A DNA stretch of 64,000 bases from CALINF01 sp039990395 (GCA_039990395.1 JBDXFZ010000146.1:930001-994000), one strand, 5' to 3'. Shown: positions 8,750-17,840, counted from the first letter of the stretch. The notes: generated by a model not told the origin, from the letters alone. Translations and numbers: made by a program.

Positions 8750-10627
8750 ATGCTTCAAGATATCCGTCAGAGCACCAAAGGTACGACGGCCAAAGTCATC
8801 ATTGGTCTTATCGTTATTTCGTTTGCACTGTTTGGGATTGAATCGATCCTGCTTGGTGGAGGGGGCGGAGGCATCGCCGAAGTTAACGGTGAAGATATCA
8901 GTCCAGCCGAAGTTGAGCAGGCGGTGAATACCCAGAGGCGACAGCTGATCGCCATGATGGGTGAGGCGCTGGATCCAGCGATGTTGGACGACCAACGACT
9001 GACTGCCTCGGCAGTCGACTCACTGATCGGTCGTAAACTGCTTATGCAATCGGCTACCGATCTTGGCCTGACTGTGTCGGAGCAGGAAATCGGTACGGTT
9101 GTGGCGGGGATGACACAGTTCCAATTAGATGGTCAATTCTCTCCAGACGTATACAAGAGCGTGCTGTCTAGCGCTGGATACACACCTTTCTCGTTTAAGC
9201 TGGGGTTGCGGGAGGATCTGGTGGCAAATCAGCTGCGCAGCGGTTTGGGCGGCAGCGACTTTGCCACGCCAGCAGAGGTGGCGCTTACGGCGCGTATCAC
9301 CCAGGAACAGCGTGATGTGCGCTACCTGACTATCCCCTTAGAGCGATTCAGGGCCGATGCGCAGATATCTGAAGCCGATATTGCAGCCTATTACGAGACT
9401 AATGCCGCGCGATTCCAGACGCCTGAGACGGTCGTGCTGGAGTATGTTGAGATTGTAGTAGACGATTTTCGCGAGCTCGTATCAGAAACTGTACTGCGTG
9501 AGCAGTTTGAGCTTGCCCAACAAGACTATCAGTACCAGACAGAAAACCGGGTTGCACACATCTTGCTTGAGCAGGGCGCCGACGAAGATGACGCCGCCTA
9601 TCAAGAACGTATCGATGCGGTTGCACAGGCTCTTGCAGCTGGCGGCGAATTCGCGGCGCTTGCCGGTGAGTTTTCGGACGACATTGGATCGGCCGCCAGC
9701 GGCGGAGACTTGGGGTTTTCAGCAGGGGATGCGTTTCCTACTGAGATGGAAGAGGCGATAGCCGCGCTGGAAGTCGACCAGATATCTGATCCTGTTGCCA
9801 CTGATGCAGGCATCCACTTCATCGTTCTGTTGGAGCGCCGCGAGGGCGATAGCGTGACGTTTGAAGAGATGCGTGGCGAGTTGGAGCAGCAAGTACAGTT
9901 GAGCGAGGCTCGCGCTGCGTTGTTGCTGGCTGTCGAGAGCTTCCGAGACCTCGCTTTTAACGCAGAAGACCTAACCAGTCCAGCGCAACAGATTAGCAAG
10001 GAAGTCGCGGTTAGTGAGCCTATCTCCCGCAGTCAGGCCGAGGGACTGTTCAGCGACTCGAAGCTACTTTCAGCCGCATTTTCAGAGGATGTTCTCGAGC
10101 TGGGACACAACTCGGAGGTTATTGAATTAACCTCTGAGCATTTCGTTGCGCTACGGGTGCGTACCCACAATCAGCCTCAGGCAATGCCGCTGGCCGAGGT
10201 AAGCGGGCAGATAGTCATTGCCATACGTGACGAACTGGGCCGTGAAGCAGTTGAAAACGCTGCTCAGGAAGCTTTGGCAGCTCTTCGCGATGGTGTCGGA
10301 GTGGAGGCATTTGCCACGGCTCAGAACTACGAGTGGCAGGTTGAGCTCGGTGCTGATCGTCGTAACACCATGCTGCCGCAACCAGTACTACAAAGAGCGT
10401 TTGCTTTACCCACACCAGAAGGCGCGGCGGTCCACGATTACGTTATGACCAACTCGGGTGATGCTCAGGTGCTGGAGCTGGACCGTGTCACGGCCGGATC
10501 TGCCGATACACTGCCAGAAACGCAGCGCGCGCTGCTGGGTCAACGTGTAACGGCTGAGTCTGGCAACCTGGTGCAGCAGGAATTCCAGCAGGGACTGCGT
10601 GCTGACGCAGACATCACGGTACTGTAA
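8750..10627 (+). CDS. ppiD: Periplasmic folding chaperone PpiD (SurA/parvulin family)
   Basis: 625 residues. This inner-membrane-anchored protein helps outer-membrane and periplasmic proteins fold near the Sec translocon. One transmembrane helix lies at about residues 15-35 after a short positively charged N-terminus, followed by a glycine run. A SurA-N-like helical region follows, then one parvulin PPIC domain (about 266-362, with VAHILLEQ and SGGDLGFS). A long C-terminal chaperone region closes the protein. The ATG at 8750 begins the family N-terminus MLQDIRQSTKG. The domain order and length match E. coli PpiD (623). Confidence 0.95.
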   Translation: MLQDIRQSTKGTTAKVIIGLIVISFALFGIESILLGGGGGGIAEVNGEDISPAEVEQAVNTQRRQLIAMMGEALDPAMLDDQRLTASAVDSLIGRKLLMQSATDLGLTVSEQEIGTVVAGMTQFQLDGQFSPDVYKSVLSSAGYTPFSFKLGLREDLVANQLRSGLGGSDFATPAEVALTARITQEQRDVRYLTIPLERFRADAQISEADIAAYYETNAARFQTPETVVLEYVEIVVDDFRELVSETVLREQFELAQQDYQYQTENRVAHILLEQGADEDDAAYQERIDAVAQALAAGGEFAALAGEFSDDIGSAASGGDLGFSAGDAFPTEMEEAIAALEVDQISDPVATDAGIHFIVLLERREGDSVTFEEMRGELEQQVQLSEARAALLLAVESFRDLAFNAEDLTSPAQQISKEVAVSEPISRSQAEGLFSDSKLLSAAFSEDVLELGHNSEVIELTSEHFVALRVRTHNQPQAMPLAEVSGQIVIAIRDELGREAVENAAQEALAALRDGVGVEAFATAQNYEWQVELGADRRNTMLPQPVLQRAFALPTPEGAAVHDYVMTNSGDAQVLELDRVTAGSADTLPETQRALLGQRVTAESGNLVQQEFQQGLRADADITVL

Positions 10628-10697
10628 AAACTCCCAACGTTTTTTCTCGGGGCGCTGTCTGCGCCTCGAGACCTCACACAACAGGAACTTCAAAGAC

Positions 10698-11885
10698 ATG
10701 GCCAGCAAGATTCTCACCCTGAATCAGATATCCATACAGGGGCTCGAACGCCTGCCTCGTGATGCGTTTGAGATTGCGAGCGAATTTACGGCGCCCGACG
10801 CCATCTTGCTGCGTAGCCATAAGCTTAAACCGGCTGATATTCCTGCGTCGGTACAAGCTATTGCCCGTGCAGGCGCCGGCGTCAACAATATTCCTGTCGA
10901 GGAGTGCACCCGCCGCGGGATACCTGTTTTTAATTCTCCCGGCGCAAATGCTAACGCCGTGAAAGAACTGGTTGCCACTGGACTGTTGCTGGGTTCCAGA
11001 GGCGTTGTCGAGGGTATCGACTACGTTAAAACGTTGGCTGATGTCACCGATGAAGTGGAGCTGAATAAAACATTAGAGTCGCAAAAGAAACAGTTCAAGG
11101 GTAGCGAGCTGGTAGGAAAAACACTGGGTGTTGTTGGCCTGGGTGCGATTGGTTCGATGGTGGCCGAAATGGCCTTGACTCTGGGTATGGATGTTGTGGG
11201 CTATGATCCGGCGCTGTCGGTAGAGGCGGCGTGGCGTTTGTCCAGTCAGGTGCGCAAGGCTGAAAATTTGGCTGCTCTGTTTGCCCGCTGTGATTACATC
11301 ACGTTGCACCTGCCAGTACTTGATTCAACGCGAGGCCTTATTAATGCGGAGCTTCTGGGTTCTGTGCGCGCAGGCACTTGTTTGCTTAATTTTGCTCGTC
11401 AGGAAATCGTGGATGGCGATGCTATCGTAGATGCGCTGAATGGCGGTTTGCTGCGCAAGTACATCGCCGACTTTCCAGCGCCGAACCTCATCGGCCGCAG
11501 TGACGTCATTTTGATGCCACATATTGGTGCCAGTACCGATGAGGCGGAGGACAACTGCGCGATTATGGCAGCTGACCAACTGCGAGACTTTCTTGAGAAC
11601 GGCAATATCCGCAACTCGGTTAATTTTCCCGCGCTGCAACTCGAACATGTGACGGGTTGCCGACTGGCGGTGAGCAATACCAACGTACCGCGCGTACTGG
11701 GCAGCGTATTGGCGATTCTTGCCGAAGAAAATATCAATGTAATTGATATGCTGAACAAGAGCCGTGACGATATCGCCTACAACCTGATCGATATCGAGTC
11801 GCAGCCGTCTGCCGATGCCATTGCGGCCATCAGTGCATTGGATGGTGTTGTGAATGTACGCTTGATTGGCAACTGCTGCGACTGA
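10698..11885 (+). CDS. serA: D-3-phosphoglycerate dehydrogenase
   Basis: 395 residues. NAD-dependent first step of serine synthesis (3-phosphoglycerate to 3-phosphohydroxypyruvate). A D-2-hydroxyacid dehydrogenase fold is seen: GVVGLGAIGSMVA nucleotide-binding loop, LLNFAR with the substrate/catalytic Arg, and MPHIGAST with the catalytic His. A C-terminal ACT domain (about 318-395, NVPRVLGSVLAIL onward) suggests serine feedback control. ATG at 10698 is chosen over an in-frame start at 10599 that would overlap ppiD. The length is of the shorter ACT-containing type. The gene abuts the convergent downstream gene with no gap. Confidence 0.9.
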   Translation: MASKILTLNQISIQGLERLPRDAFEIASEFTAPDAILLRSHKLKPADIPASVQAIARAGAGVNNIPVEECTRRGIPVFNSPGANANAVKELVATGLLLGSRGVVEGIDYVKTLADVTDEVELNKTLESQKKQFKGSELVGKTLGVVGLGAIGSMVAEMALTLGMDVVGYDPALSVEAAWRLSSQVRKAENLAALFARCDYITLHLPVLDSTRGLINAELLGSVRAGTCLLNFARQEIVDGDAIVDALNGGLLRKYIADFPAPNLIGRSDVILMPHIGASTDEAEDNCAIMAADQLRDFLENGNIRNSVNFPALQLEHVTGCRLAVSNTNVPRVLGSVLAILAEENINVIDMLNKSRDDIAYNLIDIESQPSADAIAAISALDGVVNVRLIGNCCD

Positions 11886-12752
11886 TCAGTCTTTTGCTGA
11901 TGCCGGAGCGCTATCTCCGGCATCTCCCTGTCCCCGTAACTCCTCTACCAAATAAAACTCACGCTCCGACTCTGTCAACTCGCTGTCGCTACTCCAGGGT
12001 TGTAGCCGCTGCTGGGCGTAGCTGTGAAAGTCCAAAAACGGGTATTTGATAATGTCGAAGTAGGGCGAGTAATCGAAGTCTGACGGCGTACAGAGTTTGG
12101 GGTTGCGCATATACAAGCGCACCTTGCCGTCTTCCTCTCGCTTAACCAGCGGCAGGATCGGAAACTCAATGCTACCAAACGCCTCGGCAATCATTGTTGA
12201 ACACACTGTATGAGTATTCTGTCCGGGGTTTGTGCTGAACAAACTGGAACGCCAGCGTCTTGGCATAATGAACCAGGGAAACAGAAAGCGCGCCAGATCA
12301 AAAATCTGCCGCACATTGTAGGCAGTCCCTAATTGTCCTATCGCGTAGTCAATTGCCGCTTGGCTATCATTGTGACCAATGCCGCGTGGTCTGCAGATAC
12401 GCAAGTGTTCGTATTCGTAAGTGGTTAGCGGTCGAACAACCGTGCCCATGCCCAGCTCGCTCTCGATAATCAACTGCTGTTCTGGCGGGCCCACATAGAA
12501 TTTGCGCAGGGCATCTTTGAGCAATGGGTCCTCAATATCGTGTACGCGGCCGATGTACAGCGCGGCATGAGACCAGCTGCTCTGTGTGATCAGCTTAATG
12601 ACTTCACTCACTCGTGAGCGACCCTCAACCAATATGACATCGCAAGGCCTCACCTCATGCCGCACGCGCTGGAAGTCACTCAGTGGTGTGTTGGGCAAGG
12701 GCTGGTTGTGCCGCAGCCAGGTAATAGCTGTATCTCGGAGCCAATTGATCAT
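11886..12752 (-). CDS. YiiX/YebB-like NlpC/P60-superfamily cysteine hydrolase
   Basis: 288 residues. A permuted papain-like fold of the YiiX/YaeF type is suggested by H62 in SSWSHAALYIG, E97 in IIESE and C184 in HTVCSTMIAEAF, the expected His-...-Cys order of permuted members. These proteins are thought to hydrolyse amide or thioester bonds in membrane- or wall-linked substrates; the substrate here is unknown. No lipoprotein signal is present, but the N-terminal amphipathic stretch MINWLRDTAITWL could contact membrane. Its stop codon is adjacent to the end of serA (tail to tail). A 10-bp perfect dyad (11899-11908 with 11915-11924) lies inside its last codons. Confidence 0.7.
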   Translation of the reverse strand: MINWLRDTAITWLRHNQPLPNTPLSDFQRVRHEVRPCDVILVEGRSRVSEVIKLITQSSWSHAALYIGRVHDIEDPLLKDALRKFYVGPPEQQLIIESELGMGTVVRPLTTYEYEHLRICRPRGIGHNDSQAAIDYAIGQLGTAYNVRQIFDLARFLFPWFIMPRRWRSSLFSTNPGQNTHTVCSTMIAEAFGSIEFPILPLVKREEDGKVRLYMRNPKLCTPSDFDYSPYFDIIKYPFLDFHSYAQQRLQPWSSDSELTESEREFYLVEELRGQGDAGDSAPASAKD

Positions 12753-12847
12753 CGTTGTCGTTGCACTATGGAAGAGACTACAGTTATAACGCAGCGTGCA
12801 AAGTCACGCCAGAGCAAACCCGATAGTAGAGGTAGAGGAAAGTCGCA

Positions 12848-13381
12848 ATGAGTGATGAACCATTGGATACGATAGCCAGGCAGGCCAAGCAGGCGCGAAA
12901 TTTTGATGAGCCGCCGCTCGAGCAATGGCGGCCTGCACTGTCGGGTGATATCGATATTCGCATCGCGGCGGACGGATGTTGGTATCACGAAGGCGAACCA
13001 ATACGTCGCGAGGCGATCGTGCGAGTATTTGCCAGCATCCTGCGGCGGGAGGAGGACGGTGAATACTATCTGGTAACACCGGTAGAGAAGTGGCGTATCC
13101 AGGTTGATGCACATGCTCTAATCGTGACAGATATCGACGTGTCCGTGAGTGACACAACGCCAACAATGATAGCGACCCTCAATACAGGGCGCCAGCTTGA
13201 GGTGAATCGCGATCATAGACTGTTTCTGGATCCAGAACAGGGCAATGCCTGTTGCATGCGCGCAAGACACGGATTGAGCGCAATGTTTACGCGTGCAGCG
13301 TGGTATCGATTAGCGGAGCTTGCCGATGAGAAAGGAGAGGTGGAGTCAGCCGGCGAGCACTTCGCACTCACCGGCGATTGA
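12848..13381 (+). CDS. DUF1285 domain protein
   Basis: 177 residues, single-domain and soluble. It matches the DUF1285 family: the order LDTIARQA, PLEQWRPALSGDIDIRI, DGCWYHEGEPI, LVTPVEKWRI is typical. DUF1285 has a known two-domain beta-rich fold but no established function. It is divergent from the YiiX-like gene and convergent with ETF-QO, with a 9-bp gap between stops. Function unknown. Confidence 0.85.
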   Translation: MSDEPLDTIARQAKQARNFDEPPLEQWRPALSGDIDIRIAADGCWYHEGEPIRREAIVRVFASILRREEDGEYYLVTPVEKWRIQVDAHALIVTDIDVSVSDTTPTMIATLNTGRQLEVNRDHRLFLDPEQGNACCMRARHGLSAMFTRAAWYRLAELADEKGEVESAGEHFALTGD

Positions 13382-13390
13382 GCAGCACTA

Positions 13391-15043
13391 TTACATATTA
13401 GGGTAGTTTGGTCCGCCGAAGCCTTCCGGGGTAACCCAGACGATGTTCTGCGAAGGATCTTTGATGTCGCAGGTTTTACAGTGCACACAGTTTTGCGCGT
13501 TTATCTGGAAGCGCTTACCGTCTTCACCCTCTACGATCTCATACACACCGGCTGGGCAGTAGCGCTGCGCGGGTTCATCGTACATTGGCAGGTTTTTATC
13601 CAGCGGTACGCTGTCGTCGATCAACGTCAGGTGACAGGGCTGATCTTCTTCGTGATTGGTGTTCGATAGAAACACCGAAGATAGCCTATCAAAGCTGATG
13701 GTATTGTCCGGCTTGGGATAGTCGATCTTTTTGCACTCAGCCGCTGGCTTTAACGCAGCATAGTCCGGCACAGTATCGTTCAATGTAAATGGTAGCTTGC
13801 CGCGGAAGATCGTTTGGTCGATCCAGACCATCGCTGAGCCGAGCATGAATCCAAACTTGTGCATAAAGCCAGAGAAGTTGCGTGTGGTGTACAGCTCTTC
13901 GTGCATCCACGAATTCTCTACAGCTGTGGCATAGGCTGTGAGATCTGCTGGTGCAGATTCACCTTGCAGCAACGCATCTACCACGGTTTCCGCAGCCAGC
14001 AGGCCGCTTTTCATGGCCGTATGGTTGCCTTTGATTTTAACGCTGTTAAGCGTGCCGGCATCACAGCCGATAAGCAGGCCACCTGGGAAATGCATCTTGG
14101 GTAGGGAGTTCAGACCACCTTTGGCAATAGCGCGCGCGCCGTAGCTCAGGCGAGTGCCGCCTTCAAGATACTTTAGTGTTTCGGGATGATGCTTCCAGCG
14201 CTGAAATTCTTCAAACGGGCTAACGTGAGGGTTTTTATAATTTAGGTCGGTAATCAGACCAATGTAGGCCTGATTGTTTTCTGCGTGATACAAGAATGCA
14301 CCGCCAGAGGAGCCGCTTTCGGCCAGGGGCCAGCCCAAGCCGTGAACCACCAGGCCTTCCTGATGCTTGTCAGCGGGAATTTCCCAAACCTCTTTTATAC
14401 CCAGGCCGTAGTGCTGTGGGTCCTTGCCATCATCGAGGTCGAGCTTGTCGATGAGTTGCTTGCCCAGATGGCCGCGGCAACCTTCTGCAAATAATGTGTA
14501 TTTAGCGTGTAGCTCCATGCCGGGCATGTAGCTGTCTTTCTGCTCGCCGGTAGCGCTAATACCCATATCGCCGGTGGCGATCCCTTTTACCCGACCATCG
14601 TCGTGGAACAGTACTTCTGACGCGGCAAAACCAGGATAAACTTCCACGCCGAGGTTCTCGGCCTGCTCAGCCAGCCAACGACACACATTGCCCATGGAGA
14701 CAATGTAGTTGCCCTCATTGTGCGTAGGCTTGGGAATTAGAAAATTCGGCAGCTTGATTGCGCCCTTGGCAGATGTGTAAAAGAAAAAGTTGTCGCCTGT
14801 CACTGGCGTATTGAGCGGCGCGCCCAATTCTTTCCAGTTGGGAAATAGCTCGTCGAGAGCTCGTGGCTCCAGTACGGCGCCTGAGAGAGTATGGGCGCCA
14901 ACTTCGGAGCCTTTCTCCACCACGCACACAGTGACCTCCTTTTCCTTTTCCTGTGCCAGCTGCATGATCTTGCAGGCAGCCGATAAGCCGGCCGGTCCAG
15001 CGCCAACGATTACTACATCGAATTCCATTGATTCGCGTTCCAC
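13391..15043 (-). CDS. Electron-transfer flavoprotein:ubiquinone oxidoreductase
   Basis: 550 residues from the GTG at 15043, which has AGGGAG eight bases upstream and gives MERESMEFDVV, like Pseudomonas ETF-QO; further upstream in-frame starts lack such a site. The enzyme passes electrons from reduced ETF to the quinone pool at the inner membrane. The FAD-binding GAGPAG motif is at residues 14-19. The C-terminal [4Fe-4S] ligands are the Cys of RYCPAG and the CVHCKTC motif. It is divergently arranged with etfB-etfA, its electron donor. Confidence 0.96.
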   Translation of the reverse strand: MERESMEFDVVIVGAGPAGLSAACKIMQLAQEKEKEVTVCVVEKGSEVGAHTLSGAVLEPRALDELFPNWKELGAPLNTPVTGDNFFFYTSAKGAIKLPNFLIPKPTHNEGNYIVSMGNVCRWLAEQAENLGVEVYPGFAASEVLFHDDGRVKGIATGDMGISATGEQKDSYMPGMELHAKYTLFAEGCRGHLGKQLIDKLDLDDGKDPQHYGLGIKEVWEIPADKHQEGLVVHGLGWPLAESGSSGGAFLYHAENNQAYIGLITDLNYKNPHVSPFEEFQRWKHHPETLKYLEGGTRLSYGARAIAKGGLNSLPKMHFPGGLLIGCDAGTLNSVKIKGNHTAMKSGLLAAETVVDALLQGESAPADLTAYATAVENSWMHEELYTTRNFSGFMHKFGFMLGSAMVWIDQTIFRGKLPFTLNDTVPDYAALKPAAECKKIDYPKPDNTISFDRLSSVFLSNTNHEEDQPCHLTLIDDSVPLDKNLPMYDEPAQRYCPAGVYEIVEGEDGKRFQINAQNCVHCKTCDIKDPSQNIVWVTPEGFGGPNYPNM

Positions 15044-15314
15044 AACCGTATCTCCCTGTCTGTGACGGGTGTTTCGTGCGTCTGTGAACGCACGGTGACC
15101 AATACGCAACTATATAATTTTTAACGATAAAAAACCATAAAGTGAGTGAATGGTGAGAATAGGCGGGATGTCCGGTTTTGACCGTTTTTCTGTCATCAAT
15201 GACCCTTGACCTGTTATGGGTTTGGCGTCACCATAGCCGCCCTAATTGTACTGGGTGTGCTCGTTTTTTGGGCAATTCATCCGACATTCACCCCCGTAAA
15301 CCGATGGAGACTCC

Positions 15315-16067
15315 ATGAAGGTCCTAGTTGCTATAAAGCGCGTCGTTGACTACAACGTCAAGGTTCGCGCAAAAGCTGATGGCACCGACGTCGATCTGAA
15401 CAACGTCAAGATGTCTATCAACCCATTCTGTGAAATCGCTGTAGAAGAAGCGGTTCGTCTCAAGGAAGCCGGCGTGGCTACCGAGGTAATCGCAGTATCA
15501 GTGGGTGAAAAAGCCTGCCAGGAACAGATTCGAACAGCATTGGCACTCGGTGCAGATCGCGGTATTCAGGTAGAAACTGACGGCGCAGTTGAGCCGCTGG
15601 AAATCGCCAAGTTACTCAAGGGCGTTGTCGACAAGGAGCAACCGCAGTTGGTTATCCTGGGTAAGCAGTCGATCGATGGCGACAACAACCAAACCGGACA
15701 AATGCTGGGCGCTCTTGCGGGCATGCCGCAGGGCACGTTTGCATCGGAAATCAAAGTAGACGGCGACAAGCTGAACGTTACCCGTGAGATTGATGGCGGT
15801 CTGCAAACCATCAGCCTGTCTCTGCCAGCAGTCGTAACCACCGACCTGCGTCTGAATGAGCCTCGTTATGCGTCACTGCCTAACATTATGAAGGCCAAGA
15901 AAAAGCAGCTGGATGTTTACACGCCTGAAGATCTGGGTGTGGCAGTCACTTCGCATATCACTCTCGTTAAGGTTGAACCCCCGGCAGAGCGTCAGGCGGG
16001 TATCATTGTTGAGGATGTGGATCAGCTGGTCGATAAACTGAAAAATGAGGCGAAGGTAATCTCATGA
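15315..16067 (+). CDS. etfB: Electron transfer flavoprotein subunit beta
   Basis: 250 residues. Small subunit of ETF, which accepts electrons from acyl-CoA and other dehydrogenases and holds AMP as a structural cofactor. The opening MKVLVAIKRVVDYNVKVR and the internal VEEAVRLKEAG are family hallmarks. GGAGACTCC precedes the ATG. The stop overlaps the etfA start by 4 bp (ATGA), so translation is coupled. ETF-QO lies divergently upstream. Confidence 0.97.
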   Translation: MKVLVAIKRVVDYNVKVRAKADGTDVDLNNVKMSINPFCEIAVEEAVRLKEAGVATEVIAVSVGEKACQEQIRTALALGADRGIQVETDGAVEPLEIAKLLKGVVDKEQPQLVILGKQSIDGDNNQTGQMLGALAGMPQGTFASEIKVDGDKLNVTREIDGGLQTISLSLPAVVTTDLRLNEPRYASLPNIMKAKKKQLDVYTPEDLGVAVTSHITLVKVEPPAERQAGIIVEDVDQLVDKLKNEAKVIS

Positions 16068-16993
16068 GTACTTTAGTAATAGCAGAACACGATAACAGTA
16101 GCCTCAAGCCTGCTACTTTAAACGCGGTAGCTGCAGCTCAGGCGATGGGTGCAGATGTCGATATTCTGGTTGCAGGTGCCGATTGCGGCGCTGTAGGCAC
16201 AGCAGCAGCAGCGGTGGCCGGTGTCGGCAAAGTGTTGGTTGCTGACAATGCAGCTTACGCACACCAATTGGCAGAGAACGTCAGCTTGCTGATTGCCGAT
16301 GTTGCGGCTAACTACGACAACGTCATTGCGCCAGATACTAGCAACGGCAAGAACATCACGCCGCGCGTAGCAGCGCTACTCGACGTAGGGCAGATCTCCG
16401 ACATCATCGCGGTTGAATCTGCAGACACGTTCAAGCGCCCAATCTATGCTGGCAATGTGATTGCGACGGTTAAGTCCTCTGATGCCAAGAAGGTCATCAC
16501 GGTTAGATCAACAGCGTTCGACGGTGTGTCCGCTGAAGGTGGCTCCGCGACAATCGAAGCTGTGGATGCAGTTCACGATGCTGGTATCTCCACGTTTGTT
16601 GGTGAAGAAGTTGCGGTCTCTGATCGTCCCGAGCTCACTGCAGCCTCAGTCGTAATTTCTGGTGGTCGTGGTATGCAGAACGGCGAAAACTTCAAGCTGC
16701 TCGAAGGCATTGCCGACAAGCTGGGTGCCGCTATTGGCGCATCACGCGCTGCGGTTGACGCAGGCTTTGTACCTAACGATATGCAGGTAGGGCAGACGGG
16801 AAAGATCGTTGCTCCCGACCTATACATTGCTGTGGGTATCTCTGGCGCCATTCAGCACTTGGCTGGTATGAAAGACTCCAAAGTGATCGTTGCGATCAAC
16901 AAGGACGAAGACGCGCCGATTTTCCAGGTAGCGGATTACGGCCTCGTGGCCGACTTGTTCGACGCACTGCCGGAGTTCGAAGGCAAAATCTGA
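16064..16993 (+). CDS. etfA: Electron transfer flavoprotein subunit alpha
   Basis: 309 residues. FAD-carrying subunit of ETF. The C-terminal FAD-binding half has SGGRGMQNGENF, GQTGKIVAPDLYIAVGISGAIQH and NKDEDAPIF, the family signatures. The length is typical. It is translationally coupled to etfB and followed 26 bp later by a strong terminator. Confidence 0.97.
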   Translation: MSTLVIAEHDNSSLKPATLNAVAAAQAMGADVDILVAGADCGAVGTAAAAVAGVGKVLVADNAAYAHQLAENVSLLIADVAANYDNVIAPDTSNGKNITPRVAALLDVGQISDIIAVESADTFKRPIYAGNVIATVKSSDAKKVITVRSTAFDGVSAEGGSATIEAVDAVHDAGISTFVGEEVAVSDRPELTAASVVISGGRGMQNGENFKLLEGIADKLGAAIGASRAAVDAGFVPNDMQVGQTGKIVAPDLYIAVGISGAIQHLAGMKDSKVIVAINKDEDAPIFQVADYGLVADLFDALPEFEGKI

Positions 16994-17018
16994 TTCAAAC
17001 CTAGCTGTACTTCAAGAG

Positions 17019-17041
17019 AACCGGCTTCGGCCGGTTTTTTT
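17019..17041 (+). terminator. Rho-independent terminator of etfBA
   Basis: AACCGG/CCGGTT stem (17019-17024 with 17031-17036) closed by a CTTCGG loop and followed by seven Ts. Confidence 0.9.
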
Positions 17042-17124
17042 GTGCCTGCTGTTTTTGTTACTCCTTTGAGCACTGGCCCGCTGCTGTGGAAGCCGCCTGC
17101 GTTACAAGCAGTCATTGTGGGGCT

Positions 17125-17286
17125 AGAGGCTCTGCTGGTTCGAATGGCTCTGCAGCCACTACCTTAAGCATTTGCTCGGCCGCTGCGGAACTCGCCTTCG
17201 GCTCAAACAGTCCTCGCGGAAACCCCGAGCCAATGCTCAAGGTAAAGCGTGACTCATGCAGAGCCATTCGAACCAGCAGAGCCTCT
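17125..17286. repeat. 30-bp perfect inverted repeat
   Basis: The 30 bases at 17125-17154 are the exact reverse complement of 17257-17286, with a 102-bp spacer that contains the first copy of the 53-bp element. The arms do not extend further. No transposase gene lies between or beside them. The structure lies in the non-coding stretch between etfA and clpS (17042-17958). Confidence 0.85.
17176..17228 (+). repeat. 53-bp repeat element, copy A
   Basis: 53 bp, matching the reverse complement of 17621-17673 with one mismatch by eye (42 consecutive bases identical at the end of the copy). After 8 unrelated bases a further 15-bp identity follows (TCAAGGTAAAGCGTG). Read on this strand, both copies encode LAFGSNSPRGNP, but no convincing gene contains them. 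Confidence 0.8.
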
Positions 17287-17421
17287 CCAGGCATCGAGGT
17301 CACCAATGTATTTTGAATGGCCTGCCATGAGCTGAATGGGTTCGAAGCCAAGCTCTCGCAAATACCCGTTTCTGGTTTGAGAGAGCGCGTTTTGACTGAG
17401 TTTTCTACAGTGGGTGGTGCC

Positions 17422-17446
17422 GTGTAGTGTAGTGTAGTGTAGTGTA
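17422..17446 (+). repeat. Pentamer tandem repeat (GTGTA)5
   Basis: Five exact GTGTA units in a row within the non-coding stretch between etfA and clpS. Confidence 0.9.
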
Positions 17447-17620
17447 ACAAGGCTCGTGGCTCTGCCCGCTGGGTTTACGCTGCATAGCAGAAGGGACGCG
17501 CAATACTACAATAGTAGAGTCGGTTATTTTAGGAAGGCTTCTCTTACCGCTATCGAAGTTCTAAGGCGCTGCTGACTGGGTTGGCGCTGCATAAGGCCAC
17601 GCTTTACCTTGATGGGTGAA

Positions 17621-17673
17621 TCGGGGTTTCCGCGAGGACTGTTTGAGCCGAAGGCGAGTTCCGGAGCGGCCGA
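17621..17673 (-). repeat. 53-bp repeat element, copy B (inverted)
   Basis: Reverse-complement copy of the element at 17176-17228. On the minus strand it is followed by the same 8-base gap and 15-bp identity as copy A. The pair is about 390 bp apart and inverted. Confidence 0.8.
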
Positions 17674-17728
17674 TTCGCCTATCGAGGTTGTGGCCGCAGC
17701 ACCAGCCCAGACAGCAGCGCCTGACAAG

Positions 17729-17840
17729 CCACAGAACCACAGAACCACAGAACCACAGAACCACAGAACCACAGAACCACAGAACCACAGAACCACAGAA
17801 CCACAGAACCACAGAACCACAGAACCACAGAACCACAGAA
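17729..17840 (+). repeat. Octamer tandem array (CCACAGAA)14
   Basis: Fourteen exact 8-bp units, then one degenerate unit (CCGCAGAC). Because 8 is not a multiple of 3, all three frames run through the same octapeptide (HRTTEPQN on the plus strand, hydrophobic VVLWFCGS on the minus), which creates spurious open frames on both strands. The array ends about 60 bp upstream of the predicted clpS promoter. Confidence 0.95.

Noticed and set aside
17086..17316. Open plus-strand frame of 76 codons across the 53-bp repeat copy A
   Set aside because: No family resemblance apart from the repeat-encoded LAFGSNSPRGNP, no ribosome-binding site, and one 30-bp inverted-repeat arm on each side. Treated as repeat DNA.
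17729..17840. CRISPR array
   Set aside because: Units are contiguous octamers with no unique spacers and no cas genes nearby.
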